Positions 21,846 through 31,399 of a DNA stretch of 64,000 nt are shown here, one piece after another. A program made the position numbers and the translations under genes. The notes below the pieces were generated by a model, which saw nothing but the letters and a program-made list of their open reading frames with translations, was not told the DNA's origin and searched no databases. The DNA is from Bradyrhizobium sp. WSM1417 (lineage in GTDB: Bacteria; Pseudomonadota; Alphaproteobacteria; Rhizobiales; Xanthobacteraceae): positions 350,501 through 414,500 of the forward strand of contig NZ_KI911783.1 of NCBI RefSeq assembly GCF_000515415.1. Reading direction: 5' to 3'. The first letter of the stretch is position 1. Each line of letters opens with the position of its first letter.

Positions 21846-22547
21846 ATGCCCACAATCGCTTTGGTCGACGACGACCGCAACATTCTCACATCCGTCTCGA
21901 TCGCGCTGGAGGCCGAAGGCTACCGCATCATGACCTACACCGACGGCGCCTCCGCGCTCGACGGTTTCCGCACCACCCAGCCCGATCTTGCCATCCTCGA
22001 CATCAAGATGCCGCGCATGGACGGCATGGAGACGTTGCGCCGGCTGCGGCAGAAATCCGACCTGCCCGTGATCTTCCTGACCTCCAAGGACGAAGAGATC
22101 GACGAGCTGTTCGGCCTCAAGATGGGCGCCGACGACTTCATCCGCAAACCGTTCTCGCAGCGCCTGCTGGTCGAGCGCGTCAAGGCGGTGCTGCGCCGTT
22201 CGGCGCCGAAGGACCCGACCGTCACGCCGAAGGAGAACGACGCCAAGGCACTCGACCGCGGCCTGCTGCGCATGGATCCTGAACGGCACACCTGCACCTG
22301 GAAGAACGAACCGGTGACGCTGACCGTCACCGAATTCCTGATCCTGCAGGCGCTCGCGACCCGGCCCGGCGTGGTGAAGAGCCGCAACGCGCTGATGGAC
22401 GCCGCCTATGACGACCAAGTCTATGTCGACGACCGCACCATCGACAGCCACATCAAGCGGCTGCGCAAGAAGTTCAAGGTGGTCGACAACGAGTTCGAGA
22501 TGATCGAGACGCTCTACGGCGTCGGCTACCGCTTCAAGGAAGCCTGA
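21846..22547 (+). CDS. chvI: Response regulator ChvI
   Basis: OmpR-type DNA-binding response regulator, 233 residues from ATG 21846. The receiver has acidic pocket DDD at 8-10, phosphoacceptor D52 ([13 protein letters not shown]) and K near 102 (IRKPF). The C-terminal winged helix ([36 protein letters not shown]) follows. It partners the ChvG kinase encoded 116 bp downstream. ChvG/ChvI controls acid response, envelope, exopolysaccharide and host interaction in rhizobia and Agrobacterium. The upstream 214 bp is a divergent region shared with the HugZ-like gene. Confidence 0.96.
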   Translation: MPTIALVDDDRNILTSVSIALEAEGYRIMTYTDGASALDGFRTTQPDLAILDIKMPRMDGMETLRRLRQKSDLPVIFLTSKDEEIDELFGLKMGADDFIRKPFSQRLLVERVKAVLRRSAPKDPTVTPKENDAKALDRGLLRMDPERHTCTWKNEPVTLTVTEFLILQALATRPGVVKSRNALMDAAYDDQVYVDDRTIDSHIKRLRKKFKVVDNEFEMIETLYGVGYRFKEA

Positions 22548-22663
22548 GGCGCGCGCGCCTCCACGAAAGACCGAGAGCATCGCCGGTTCTGATTCCATCG
22601 GGACCGGGATGGCTCTAGAATGCGGGGACCTTCGCACGAGCTGTCCTAACGCGGGCGTGAGCA

Positions 22664-24469
22664 TTGCTTGACCGAACGCAGCCTGACGAGAACCAGAACG
22701 CCGAGGACGTCACCGCCCACGGCGCTCCGGATCAATTGGCCGAGGACAAGCCGGCCGTGCGGGGCTGGCGTCCGCTGAACTGGCTCAGGCGCGCCGGGCA
22801 GTTCTTCTTCGCGCTGTCCTTCTCGAGCCTGACCCGCCGCATCGTCTCGCTCAACCTCGCCGGCCTGGTCGCGCTGGTGGCGAGCATCCTCTATCTGTCG
22901 CAATTCCGCGCCGGCCTGATCGACGCGCGCGCGCAGAGCCTGCTGGTACAGGCGGAGATCATCGCCGGCGCGATCGCGGCCTCCGCGACGGTGCAGACCA
23001 ACGCCATCACCATCGATCCCGACCGGTTGCTCGACCTCAAGCCGGGCGAGACCTATGGCGGCTCGGACGAGTATTCCCCGCTGGATTTTCCGATCAATCC
23101 GGAGCGCGTGGCGCCGGTGCTGCGCACGCTGATCTCGCCCACCAAGACACGCGCCCGCATCTACGACCCTAACGGCAGCCTGCTGGTCGACAGCCGCAGC
23201 CTCGATACCGTGGTGCGCTTTCCCCTGCCGTCGGTCGCCGCCGAGAAGCCGGGCATGGTCGAACGCGGCATGGTCGCGGTCCGCACTTGGCTCAATCGCG
23301 GCGACCTGCCGCTCTATCGCGAGCTCGGACCCGAGAACGGCAATGGCTATGCGGAGGTGGGCGATGCGCTCCAGGGCCAGAAGCGCTCGATGGTGCGGGT
23401 CAATGCGCGCGGCGAGGTGATCGTCTCGGTCGCGGTCCCCGTGCTGCGCTCGCGCGCCATCCACGGCGCGTTGATGCTGTCGACGCAGGGCGACGACATC
23501 GACCAGATGGTCACCGCCGAGCGCCTCGCGATCCTCAAGGTGGGCGGCGTCGCCGCCGCGGTCATGATCATGCTGTCGCTGCTGCTCGCCAGCACGATCG
23601 CAGGTCCAGTCCGCCGGCTCGCCGACAGCGCCGAACTGATCCGCCGCCGGATCAGGACCCGGGTCGAAATTCCCGACTTCACCCGTCGTCGCGACGAGAT
23701 CGGCCATCTCTCCGGTGCGCTGCGCGACATGACCAGTGCACTCTACAGCCGCATCGAAGCGATCGAGATGTTCGCCGCCGACGTCGCCCACGAATTGAAG
23801 AACCCGTTGACCTCTTTGCGCTCCGCGGTCGAAACGTTGCCGCTGGCGCGCAACGAGAACAGCCGCGCGCGCTTGCTCGAGGTGATCGAGCATGACGTCA
23901 AGCGGCTCGACCGGCTGATCTCGGACATCTCCGACGCCAGCCGTCTCGATGCCGAACTGCAGCGCCAGGATGCGATCCCGGTCGATCTGCGGCGCCTGCT
24001 GACGACGCTCGTCTCCGTTGCCAATGAAACCAAGCTCGGCCATGACGTCGCGGTCGAAATGCGTTTCGAGGGCCGCGGCCCGACCGACAATTTCGCCGTG
24101 ACCGGCCACGATTCGCGGCTCGGACAGGTGGTCTCCAACCTGCTCTCGAACGCACAGTCCTTCTCCGAGCCCGGCAACAAGGTGCGCCTCACCTGCCGCC
24201 GCGTGCGCGGCGAGATCGAGATCGTGGTCGACGACGACGGCCCCGGAATCCGCGACGACGCGCTGGAGCGCATCTTCGAGCGCTTCTACACCGACCGCCC
24301 TCATCAGGGCTTTGGCCAGAACTCCGGCCTCGGCCTGTCGATCTCCAAGCAGATCGTCGACGCGCATGGCGGACGCATCTGGGCGGAGAACCGGTCCGGC
24401 CCGGCGGACGAGGACGGAGCGCCTGTTGTTGTCGGCGCGCGCTTCGTGGTGAGGCTGCCGGCGCTATGA
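22664..24469 (+). CDS. chvG: Sensor histidine kinase ChvG (ExoS)
   Basis: 601 residues with TTG start at 22664; no better start was seen. Domains: N-terminal cytoplasmic tail, first membrane helix near residues 50-75, a periplasmic sensor of about 200 residues (ExoR-type partner binding in relatives), second helix near 290-310, HAMP, the HisKA H-box (AADVAHELKNPLTSLRSAVETL) and an HATPase with N box (VVSNLLSNAQSF) and G boxes (DDDGPGIRDD, GLGLSISKQIV). The ATGA overlap with hprK downstream means the two are translationally coupled. Confidence 0.95.
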   Translation: MLDRTQPDENQNAEDVTAHGAPDQLAEDKPAVRGWRPLNWLRRAGQFFFALSFSSLTRRIVSLNLAGLVALVASILYLSQFRAGLIDARAQSLLVQAEIIAGAIAASATVQTNAITIDPDRLLDLKPGETYGGSDEYSPLDFPINPERVAPVLRTLISPTKTRARIYDPNGSLLVDSRSLDTVVRFPLPSVAAEKPGMVERGMVAVRTWLNRGDLPLYRELGPENGNGYAEVGDALQGQKRSMVRVNARGEVIVSVAVPVLRSRAIHGALMLSTQGDDIDQMVTAERLAILKVGGVAAAVMIMLSLLLASTIAGPVRRLADSAELIRRRIRTRVEIPDFTRRRDEIGHLSGALRDMTSALYSRIEAIEMFAADVAHELKNPLTSLRSAVETLPLARNENSRARLLEVIEHDVKRLDRLISDISDASRLDAELQRQDAIPVDLRRLLTTLVSVANETKLGHDVAVEMRFEGRGPTDNFAVTGHDSRLGQVVSNLLSNAQSFSEPGNKVRLTCRRVRGEIEIVVDDDGPGIRDDALERIFERFYTDRPHQGFGQNSGLGLSISKQIVDAHGGRIWAENRSGPADEDGAPVVVGARFVVRLPAL

Positions 24470-25005
24470 GCCAAGGCAGCTTGGACGAAGGCGGCCCCAG
24501 CATTCACGCCTCGGCGGTCAAGGTTGGAGATCTGGCGGTGCTGATCCGCGGGCCCTCGGGCTCCGGCAAGTCGCGCCTTGCCTTCGATTTGATCATGGCG
24601 GGACGTAGCGGCGTGCTCGAAAGGGCCGTTCTGGTCGGTGATGACCGTGTCCATCTGGCGACAGTCGGCCGCGAAATTGAGGTCCGCCCCGCTCCGGTCC
24701 TGGCCGGCCTGATCGAGATCCGGGGCCTGGGAATCCGCCGCTGCGACTTCGTGGAGCATGCGACCGTCGGCCTCGTGGTCGATCTGGACGCCGCGGATGC
24801 GGAGCGGCTGCCGCCGGCCGAATCCCTGAAAACAGCCATTTTAGGTGTCGAAATACCGCGAATCCCGATCGGCCGCGGCTATTCGCCCCTTCCTCTGGTT
24901 GTCGCGGCCTTGACCACTACCAAGAGTTCATCTTCCGTTAACCCTTCAGGCGATTGTTTGAAGGGAAATGGTAACCATATGAACCCCACACTCGCGACCG
25001 AATAG
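24466..25005 (+). CDS. hprK: HPr kinase/phosphorylase, short alphaproteobacterial form
   Basis: 179 residues; the ATG overlaps the chvG stop by four bases. Only the catalytic domain is present, as in other alphaproteobacteria, which lack the N-terminal half of the Firmicutes enzyme. Walker A is GPSGSGKSRLAFDLI at residues 29-43, followed by DDRVHLATV and LAGLIEIRGLGIRR, the second matching the family signature. It phosphorylates a serine of HPr, encoded at 25537. The C-terminal tail beyond residue 145 is Ser/Asn-rich and poorly conserved. Confidence 0.92.
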   Translation: MSQGSLDEGGPSIHASAVKVGDLAVLIRGPSGSGKSRLAFDLIMAGRSGVLERAVLVGDDRVHLATVGREIEVRPAPVLAGLIEIRGLGIRRCDFVEHATVGLVVDLDAADAERLPPAESLKTAILGVEIPRIPIGRGYSPLPLVVAALTTTKSSSSVNPSGDCLKGNGNHMNPTLATE

Positions 25006-25138
25006 ACCGGCGCAGCTCCCCTTATCCATCCGTCTAGATTCAGGGAGATACGCAACATCCCCTCTTGCGCGGGGGCTCTGGATGGTCAAAGTGGCGCGTT
25101 CGTGCGGTGCACCAAAAGCGCCCGCGAGGAGTTTTCCG

Positions 25139-25540
25139 ATGATTGGTCTAGTACTTGTGACCCACGGGCGCCTTGCCGACGAATTCAAGGCAGCGCTTGA
25201 ACATGTCATGGGCCCACAAAAGCAAATCGAAGCGATCACGATCGGCGCCGAAGATGATTCCGATCTCTGTCGAAGCGACATCATCGAGGCGGTTAACCGC
25301 GTCGATTCCGGCGACGGCGTCGCGATCCTCACCGACATGTTCGGCGGCACGCCATCCAATTTGGCAATATCCTGCATGAGCCGGCCGAAGGTCGAAGTGC
25401 TCGCGGGCATCAACCTTCCCATGCTGGTGAAGCTTGCCAAGGTGCGCGAGGAGCGTCCGCTCCCCGACGCGATCGCGATGGCTCAGGAAGCCGGCCGCAA
25501 ATACGTCACCATCGCCAGCCGCGTCCTCGCCGGCAAATGA
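25139..25540 (+). CDS. PTS EIIA component of the mannose family
   Basis: 133 residues from ATG 25139, which has AGGAG about eight bases upstream. The phosphorylatable histidine is H9 in MIGLVLVTHGRLADEF. The fold signature DMFGGTPSNLA follows near residue 75. No EIIB, EIIC or EIID is nearby, so this is a regulatory rather than transport component, phosphorylated through HPr. Its stop overlaps the HPr start by four bases (ATGA). In relatives it is annotated manX or ptsL and acts with PTS-Ntr in carbon/nitrogen signalling. Confidence 0.93.
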   Translation: MIGLVLVTHGRLADEFKAALEHVMGPQKQIEAITIGAEDDSDLCRSDIIEAVNRVDSGDGVAILTDMFGGTPSNLAISCMSRPKVEVLAGINLPMLVKLAKVREERPLPDAIAMAQEAGRKYVTIASRVLAGK

Positions 25541-25854
25541 GCGACGAGGCGCCGCAAGCCGGGACGGGCGTGCCCGCGGGCGCGATCTCCAAGGACCTTC
25601 TGATCATCAACAAGCGCGGCCTGCACGCGCGGGCCTCCGCGAAGTTCGTCCAGGCCGTGGAGCGCTTCAGCGCGCAGGTCTGGGTGACGCGCGGCGGCGA
25701 AACCGTCGGCGGCACCTCGATCATGGGCCTGATGATGCTCGCCGCCGGTCCCGGCACCACCATCACGGTCGCCGCTGCCGGGGACGACGCCGAAGCCGCG
25801 CTCGCGGCGATCACCGAACTCGTTGAAAGCAAATTCAACGAGGAAGGGATTTAG
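25537..25854 (+). CDS. HPr phosphocarrier protein
   Basis: 105 residues with an N-terminal extension of about 18 residues relative to E. coli HPr. The PEP-dependent site is H30 in NKRGLHARASAKF; the regulatory serine is S61 in GGTSIMGLMMLAA, the target of HprK. It passes phosphate to the EIIA encoded immediately upstream and receives it from EI-Ntr (ptsP), which is not in this window. Usually named ptsH or npr. The gene converges with the glycosyltransferase gene 15 bp downstream. The ahcY gene that often follows in relatives is absent. Confidence 0.94.
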   Translation: MSDEAPQAGTGVPAGAISKDLLIINKRGLHARASAKFVQAVERFSAQVWVTRGGETVGGTSIMGLMMLAAGPGTTITVAAAGDDAEAALAAITELVESKFNEEGI

Positions 25855-25869
25855 GCGGCGTCGCCTCGA

Positions 25870-27507
25870 TCAATTCCCCGGCGGCGCGATGTAGATGTTC
25901 CAGCTCATCGACGGACCGGCCTTGCCGTGGGTGAAACGGCGCGTCGTCATCACGATGCGCTCGGCGTTCGGCGCAACCTCGGACACCCATTTCTCGAACG
26001 CCGGCAGGCGACCGTCGGCCGGATCGAACACGCCGATGAAGCCGTATCTCTTGACGTCATCGGGCGAGATCAACCCGGATCCCCAGGCTTCGAGCGGCGT
26101 GAACGCGGCCGGATGATCCGGGCTGTAGAACACCATCGGCTGGATCGACTCCATGGTGCCGGCGACGACCGCCCAGCGCGAGGCGAAGCGCGCGTGCCAG
26201 GCCTGCGTCAGCTCGCGCGCGAGATCCGAGCGCGCGCCATAGGTCGCCGTGTTGCCGGCATTGGCCGCCATCTCGCGCGCAGCGATCCAGGGCGAGGCAG
26301 CGAGCGTGGCGACGCTGAGCACGAGCCAGATCGCGACAATGTTGAACAGCGCAGCACTCTGCACCCGCAACGCCGGGATCGCGACCAGCGCGAGCGGCAC
26401 CAGGAAGAACAGCGAGATGCCCCAATCGGTCTTCATGTAGATGCTGAAGGCCAATGCGCCGAGCGCGGGGCCGACCGCGACGATAATTTGAATGAGCCAG
26501 ACGTTGCGCGCCTGCGAAAGATTCACGCCCGGATTCGCGCCGCGGGCCCAGGCCCGCGTGACGATGCGCAAGGGCGAACGCAGCAGCAGCCTGAACCAAG
26601 GCGGCACCAGCGCCATCGCCAGCGCGGCCAGCGCCACCGGCAATGCCAGCAGCGCGAAATTATGCAGGGCATAGCCCGCCACGAGCTGATGCACCTGGCC
26701 GCTGTCCTCGAGGCTGTAGGTATCGCCGGCATAGGTCAGCGGCACGAAATGCGCGTCCGCGAGCCAGACGATGTGCGGGATCATCGCCGCCGCCATCGTC
26801 GCGATCGCAACCCATGGCGCCGGTGACGACAGGAATCTCATTCGCTCCGGATGGATCAGCGCGGCAAGCCCGATGGCGCCGATCATGGTCAGCACCCAGT
26901 ATTTGGTCATCAGCGCCAGCGCGCCGGCAAGGCCGAGCAAGACTCCGGATTGCCAGCTCCGCTTCTCGAACGCATTGAGATAAGCGAGCACGAGGAGCGG
27001 CAAGGTGACGAGCTGGAGCAGGTCGGGATTGTACTTGAAGCCCTTGAAATTGAAGATCGGGTAGAGCGCGACCATCACCACGACCAGGAATGCGCGCCGC
27101 GCATCCACGACGCGCAGCGCGATGAGCCAGCAGATCACCATACCGGTGCCGACGGTCGCCATCGCCAGCGCATAGGTCGCCCAGTCCGTCGGCGGGAACA
27201 GTGTGAACCAGAGGCCGGCAACCCAGCCCGACAGCGGCGGGTGCTTGCCATAGCCCCAGAGGAATTTCTGCCCCCAGCCCCAGGCTTCCGCGACGTCCAT
27301 GTGAACGTCCTGCGCTGCCTTCAGATTGATCAGGATGAAGGTCCAGAGCACCGCATGCAGGATGGCGAGCTGGATCACCAGCCAGAGGCGCGCCTCGGGG
27401 CGGGTCGCGCTGGCAACGAGCCACGCCCGAAAGCGGGCATAGCTCACCCGGGTCTTCGCGCGGGCTCGGGCAGACGGGATCGAGGTCGTGGACATGGGCC
27501 TGGACAT
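25870..27507 (-). CDS. Glycosyltransferase family 39-like membrane protein
   Basis: 545 residues, strongly hydrophobic, about 11-12 membrane helices. The first large loop has a GT39/ArnT-like acidic motif (AQDVHMDVAEAWGWGQKF...GKHPPLSGWVAGLW), where the acidic residues are thought to bind the lipid-linked sugar donor. ArnT relatives transfer sugars from polyprenyl phosphate to lipid A or proteins on the periplasmic face. The final 130 residues form a soluble periplasmic domain (AWHARFASRWAVVAGTMESIQP). Donor and acceptor unknown. It is divergent from lepA. Confidence 0.82.
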   Translation of the reverse strand: MSRPMSTTSIPSARARAKTRVSYARFRAWLVASATRPEARLWLVIQLAILHAVLWTFILINLKAAQDVHMDVAEAWGWGQKFLWGYGKHPPLSGWVAGLWFTLFPPTDWATYALAMATVGTGMVICWLIALRVVDARRAFLVVVMVALYPIFNFKGFKYNPDLLQLVTLPLLVLAYLNAFEKRSWQSGVLLGLAGALALMTKYWVLTMIGAIGLAALIHPERMRFLSSPAPWVAIATMAAAMIPHIVWLADAHFVPLTYAGDTYSLEDSGQVHQLVAGYALHNFALLALPVALAALAMALVPPWFRLLLRSPLRIVTRAWARGANPGVNLSQARNVWLIQIIVAVGPALGALAFSIYMKTDWGISLFFLVPLALVAIPALRVQSAALFNIVAIWLVLSVATLAASPWIAAREMAANAGNTATYGARSDLARELTQAWHARFASRWAVVAGTMESIQPMVFYSPDHPAAFTPLEAWGSGLISPDDVKRYGFIGVFDPADGRLPAFEKWVSEVAPNAERIVMTTRRFTHGKAGPSMSWNIYIAPPGN

Positions 27508-27621
27508 CAGGCGTTGCGTAGCGCGTTTCGGGCCTTCGTGGAATCAGCTTGGCGTGAACAAAGGCCCTGAAATTACAGCAATATGGTTGCCGCACGGGGG
27601 TGTGAGTGGTATCCCGCGCCC

Positions 27622-29433
27622 ATGACGACCGTCCCCATTTCCAACATCCGCAATTTCTCCATCGTCGCCCATATCGACCATGGCAAATCGACGCTGGCCG
27701 ACCGCCTGATCCAGATGACCGGCGGCCTCACCGACCGTGAAATGGCGGGCAAGGAGCAGGTGCTCGATTCCATGGATATCGAGCGCGAGCGCGGCATCAC
27801 CATCAAGGCGCAGACGGTGCGCCTCGCCTACCGCGCCAAGGACGGCAAGGATTACATCTTCAACCTGATGGACACGCCCGGCCATGTCGACTTCGCCTAC
27901 GAAGTCTCGCGGTCGCTGGCGGCCTGCGAGGGTTCCCTGCTGGTGGTCGACGCCAGCCAGGGCGTGGAGGCGCAGACGCTCGCCAACGTCTACCACGCGC
28001 TCGATGCGGGACATGAGATCGTTCCGGTCCTGAACAAGGTCGACCTTCCCGCCGCAGAGCCGGAGAAGGTCAAGCAGCAGATCGAAGACGTCATCGGCAT
28101 CGACGCGTCCGAGTCCGTGATGATCTCGGCCAAGACCGGCCTCGGCGTGCCCGACGTGCTGGAGGCGATCGTCACCCGCCTGCCGCCGCCGAAGGGCGAC
28201 CGCGACGCGACGCTAAAGGCGCTGCTGGTCGACAGCTGGTACGACGTCTATCTCGGCGTGGTGGTGCTGATCCGCGTCGTCGACGGCGTCATGAAGAAGG
28301 GCAGCCGGGTCCGCATGATGGGCACGGGCGCGGCCTATGACATCGAGCGGGTCGGCTTCTTCACCCCGAAGATGACGCAGGTCGACGAGCTCGGCCCCGG
28401 TGAGATCGGCTTCATCACCGCCGCGATCAAGGAAGTCGCCGACACCCGCGTCGGCGACACCATCACCGACGACAAGAAGCCGGTGACCGACATGCTGCCG
28501 GGCTTCAAGCCGGCCATTCCCGTGGTGTTCTGCGGCCTATTCCCTGCCGACGCCGACGACTTCGAGACCTTGCGGGCGGCGATGGGCAAGCTGCGCCTCA
28601 ACGATGCCAGCTTCTCCTACGAGATGGAGACCTCGGCCGCACTCGGCTTCGGCTTCCGCTGCGGCTTCCTCGGGCTGTTGCATCTGGAGATCATCCAGGA
28701 GCGTCTGTCGCGCGAATTCGATCTCAATCTGATCGCGACCGCGCCGAGCGTGATCTACAAGATGAGCCTGACCGACGGCCAGGAAATCTCGATTCACAAT
28801 CCTGTCGACATGCCGGATGTGGTCAAGATCGCGGAGATCCAGGAGCCCTGGATCGAGGCCACGATCCTCACCCCCGACGAATATCTCGGCAGCGTGCTCA
28901 AGCTGTGCCAGGACCGCCGCGGCGTGCAGAAGGAGCTGACCTATGTCGGCTCCCGCGCCATGGTGAAATACGATCTGCCGCTCAACGAGGTCGTGTTCGA
29001 CTTCTACGACCGCCTGAAGTCGGTCTCCAAGGGCTATGCCTCGTTCGACTATCATCTCACCGACTACAAGCCGGCCGATCTGGTCAAGATGCAGATCCTG
29101 GTCAACAACGAGCCGGTCGACGCGCTCTCGATGCTGGTGCATCGCACCCGCGCCGAAGGCCGCGGCCGCGCCATGGTCGAGAAGATGAAGGATTTGATCC
29201 CGCCGCACATGTTCCAGATCCCGATCCAGGCGGCGATCGGCGGCAAGGTGATCGCGCGCGAAACGGTGCGCGCGCTGCGCAAGGACGTCACCGCAAAGTG
29301 CTACGGCGGCGACATCACGCGCAAACGAAAACTTCTGGAGAAGCAGAAGGAAGGCAAGAAGAAGATGCGGCAGTTCGGCAAGGTCGACATCCCGCAGGAA
29401 GCTTTTATTGCCGCGCTGAAGGTGGACAGCTGA
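27622..29433 (+). CDS. lepA: Elongation factor 4 (LepA)
   Basis: Ribosomal GTPase implicated in back-translocation and initiation/biogenesis, 603 residues. Start ATG 27622 ([24 protein letters not shown]); upstream in-frame codons encode nothing conserved. Motifs: G1 [10 protein letters not shown]2 RERGITIK, G3 DTPGHVDF, G4 NKVDLPAA, then the EF-G-like III/V domains and LepA-specific C-terminal domain ending [21 protein letters not shown]. The stand-alone gene is normal for the family. Confidence 0.97.
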   Translation: MTTVPISNIRNFSIVAHIDHGKSTLADRLIQMTGGLTDREMAGKEQVLDSMDIERERGITIKAQTVRLAYRAKDGKDYIFNLMDTPGHVDFAYEVSRSLAACEGSLLVVDASQGVEAQTLANVYHALDAGHEIVPVLNKVDLPAAEPEKVKQQIEDVIGIDASESVMISAKTGLGVPDVLEAIVTRLPPPKGDRDATLKALLVDSWYDVYLGVVVLIRVVDGVMKKGSRVRMMGTGAAYDIERVGFFTPKMTQVDELGPGEIGFITAAIKEVADTRVGDTITDDKKPVTDMLPGFKPAIPVVFCGLFPADADDFETLRAAMGKLRLNDASFSYEMETSAALGFGFRCGFLGLLHLEIIQERLSREFDLNLIATAPSVIYKMSLTDGQEISIHNPVDMPDVVKIAEIQEPWIEATILTPDEYLGSVLKLCQDRRGVQKELTYVGSRAMVKYDLPLNEVVFDFYDRLKSVSKGYASFDYHLTDYKPADLVKMQILVNNEPVDALSMLVHRTRAEGRGRAMVEKMKDLIPPHMFQIPIQAAIGGKVIARETVRALRKDVTAKCYGGDITRKRKLLEKQKEGKKKMRQFGKVDIPQEAFIAALKVDS

Positions 29434-29579
29434 GGCGGGGGCTTTAGGCCGCCGCGAGCGCGACGAGACAGGTCCGGTCTGCGCTTTTCAGGAACCGAAA
29501 AATAAAAACCGCGAAAACAACCCCATGCACAGTAGCGAGGGGCTTGTTCGGATTGAACTTTTGATTTTCAGAATTTCGC

Positions 29580-29609
29580 TTGACCTGTCGGGCAAAACAC
29601 GGGCATAAT
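29580..29609 (+). promoter_or_regulatory. Sigma-70-like promoter with no obvious gene downstream
   Basis: TTGACC at 29580-29585 and CATAAT at 29604-29609, spaced 18 bp, within the 269-bp gap between lepA and the convergent SDR gene. The preceding AT-rich stretch (AAAATAAAAACCGCGAAAAC near 29499) is unusual for this genome. No same-strand gene follows, so it may be chance or drive a small or antisense RNA. Confidence 0.35.
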
Positions 29610-29702
29610 GACATCATGCAGCCCGCGGCAATGCCGTGCGCATGAGGGGCAGCATCCTCCTCCGGACGCTTTGGGAAGATGTGGCCTTCAGGCGAATTGC
29701 TT

Positions 29703-30476
29703 CTACGCTGGAGGCAGCGTCACCCCCGTCAACTCGCCCAGTCTGCCCAGAAGCCTCTCCTGAAAATCGGGATCAGCCGCTTCGTGCGCCGGCTCTTGTT
29801 GCCGGAGGTCATGCCAGTAACGACCGCTGACCAGGGCGGCGGGATCATCGCTCACGGCGAGCCAGGTCTGCGTCCGTTGTCCGGTGGCCACGCCGACCGG
29901 CGCTCCGGCACCGCCCATTTTGGTGCGTGCCCAGCCGGGATCGACGGCGTTGCTCAGCACCTGCGGCCAACGCCGCGCCAAGGCAAAGGCCAGTGCGACC
30001 ATGTGCAGCTTGCTCTCCGCGTACGCCTTGGCCGGATCCCAGGTTCGCCTGGTCCAGTCGAGATCGCCTAGCGATCCCTCTCCGCCGTGATGAAGTCCGC
30101 TGCTGAGATACACCAGCCGATCGGGGCGCTTCATCAGGGCGGTGAGCAAATAGGGCGCGAGCGTGTTGACCGCCAGCGTGGTGGCGTGGCCTTCGGGCGT
30201 TGGGCCGCGGCTGCGCTCGGTATAGACCCCGGCGTTGTGGATGACCGCGTCCATTCGTCCGATTGCGTTGACCTGATCTGCCACGTGTCTGGTCTGGGCG
30301 GCGCTCTTGAGATCGCCGATCACGACCCGTGCGGAATGCGATTCAAGCTCGGAGATTGCGGCCGCACGTTCCGCCGATCGCGCGTGCAGGACGATTTGGT
30401 GGCCCTGTTCGAGGAGAGACTGGGCCGCTGCGCGGCCCAAACCGTCCGTGCTGCCCGTGATGAAGACGATCGCCAT
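29703..30476 (-). CDS. Short-chain dehydrogenase/reductase family protein
   Basis: 257 residues from ATG 30474-30476 (MAIVFITGSTDGLGRAAAQ). Rossmann motif TGSTDGLG at 7-14, structural NAG in VIHNAGVY, catalytic Ser in VYLSSGLHH and the YxxxK pair in KAYAESKLHM. Closest to the retinol-dehydrogenase/WW-domain oxidoreductase-like classical SDRs. Substrate unknown. It stands alone, converging on lepA and divergent from the receiver protein at 30643. Confidence 0.9.
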   Translation of the reverse strand: MAIVFITGSTDGLGRAAAQSLLEQGHQIVLHARSAERAAAISELESHSARVVIGDLKSAAQTRHVADQVNAIGRMDAVIHNAGVYTERSRGPTPEGHATTLAVNTLAPYLLTALMKRPDRLVYLSSGLHHGGEGSLGDLDWTRRTWDPAKAYAESKLHMVALAFALARRWPQVLSNAVDPGWARTKMGGAGAPVGVATGQRTQTWLAVSDDPAALVSGRYWHDLRQQEPAHEAADPDFQERLLGRLGELTGVTLPPA

Positions 30477-30642
30477 TGCCGCTCCTGTTCGATCCCCGCT
30501 TCGGCGCCTGCCTCGAAAGCTCAAGGAGAATGCAACATGTTCGACTGATCATGCCGTGGCGCACGGAGCGCCGAACGAAGACATCACAACCGAACAATCT
30601 TCCAGGCTGCGCATTAACATTCGATAAGTTGGGAATGACCGC

Positions 30643-30981
30643 ATGTCGAATTTCGTCATGCTGCTGGTCGAGGACGACTCGCTCCAGCGCGAAGTTTTAT
30701 CCGACCTTCTCAAGGACGAAGGGTTCGAAGTCGTCGAATGTGCCACCGCGGAGGCGGCGGAGCTCATCGTGGCGTCGACGGGCACGGAGCTAAGAGCGCT
30801 CATCACCGATCACAACCTCGCGGGGAGAATGACCGGGCTCGAGCTCGCAGAGTACGCGCGCAGCGCTCATCCCGGGCTCAACATCGTGCTGATGTCCGGG
30901 ACGGTGATGGCGCCGCTGCCGCCCAACACCACCTTTTTGCGCAAGCCGTTTCCGCCCGCCCATTTGCTGGCGGCCGTGTAG
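30643..30981 (+). CDS. Single-domain response regulator (receiver only)
   Basis: 112 residues: a receiver without an output domain. Acidic pocket E10-D11-D12, phosphoacceptor D56 (LITDHNLAGRMTG) and K101 (FLRKPF). Such stand-alone receivers act as phosphate sinks, phosphorelay intermediates or allosteric partners. No histidine kinase is adjacent. Upstream is a 166-bp gap shared with the SDR gene. Confidence 0.9.
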   Translation: MSNFVMLLVEDDSLQREVLSDLLKDEGFEVVECATAEAAELIVASTGTELRALITDHNLAGRMTGLELAEYARSAHPGLNIVLMSGTVMAPLPPNTTFLRKPFPPAHLLAAV

Positions 30982-31001
30982 AATCAGAATGCCGTCGAGG
31001 G

Positions 31002-31211
31002 TCATCCGCCCGAATTTTCCGCGCCGACGGCGTTCTCGCTCTCCGGCACCGTCAGCCGCACGGAATGACCCTGCCGCATGGCGAGCGATGCCGCGGCCAC
31101 AGCCGCCTCGAAAGCGGCTTCCTTGGTCTGGTAAGTGTTCCGGATTTCGCCATCGTGGTCGACGTGCCAGGCACCATCCCTGCCAACAATATCATAGGCT
31201 GCGAGGCCCAT
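31002..31211 (-). CDS. Small DUF2188-like protein
   Basis: 69 residues. The start ATG 31209-31211 follows an excellent AGGAGG site about eight bases upstream. The sequence AYDIVGRDGAWHVDHDGEIR...YQTKEAAFEAAVAAASLA has the compact beta-strand/helix pattern of DUF2188-like proteins (W-x-V...G, then an Ala-rich helix). Function unknown. It follows the FPASDP-motif protein gene after 14 bp, so the two are likely cotranscribed. Confidence 0.75.
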   Translation of the reverse strand: MGLAAYDIVGRDGAWHVDHDGEIRNTYQTKEAAFEAAVAAASLAMRQGHSVRLTVPESENAVGAENSGG

Positions 31212-31225
31212 AGTCTATCCCTCCT

Positions 31226-31399
31226 TCATGCGTCCGGCGTCGCCTTGGACGCCTGGGTGCTGCTCACCGGGTCCGACGCCGGGAAACTGTCCTTCAAGCC
31301 CTTGTCCAACTCGTCGTCCTTGGCCTTGTCGCGCCGGATGCCGCGCTTGAGATCTTCCGCGTTCTTGTCCGGCGGTGCCGGATCGAATTTCTCGGTCAT
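31226..31399 (-). CDS. Small FPASDP-motif protein (57 aa)
   Basis: A 57-residue protein read from ATG 31397-31399 (MTEKFDPAPPDKNAEDLKRG) to TGA at 31226-31228, shorter than usual gene-calling limits. It is very charged and ends LDKGLKDSFPASDPVSSTQ, matching the motif L-D-x-x-L-x-x-(S/T)-FPASDP found in many tiny proteobacterial proteins of unknown role. Intrinsic disorder is likely. It is the upstream gene of a two-gene unit with the DUF2188-like protein. Confidence 0.75.
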   Translation of the reverse strand: MTEKFDPAPPDKNAEDLKRGIRRDKAKDDELDKGLKDSFPASDPVSSTQASKATPDA

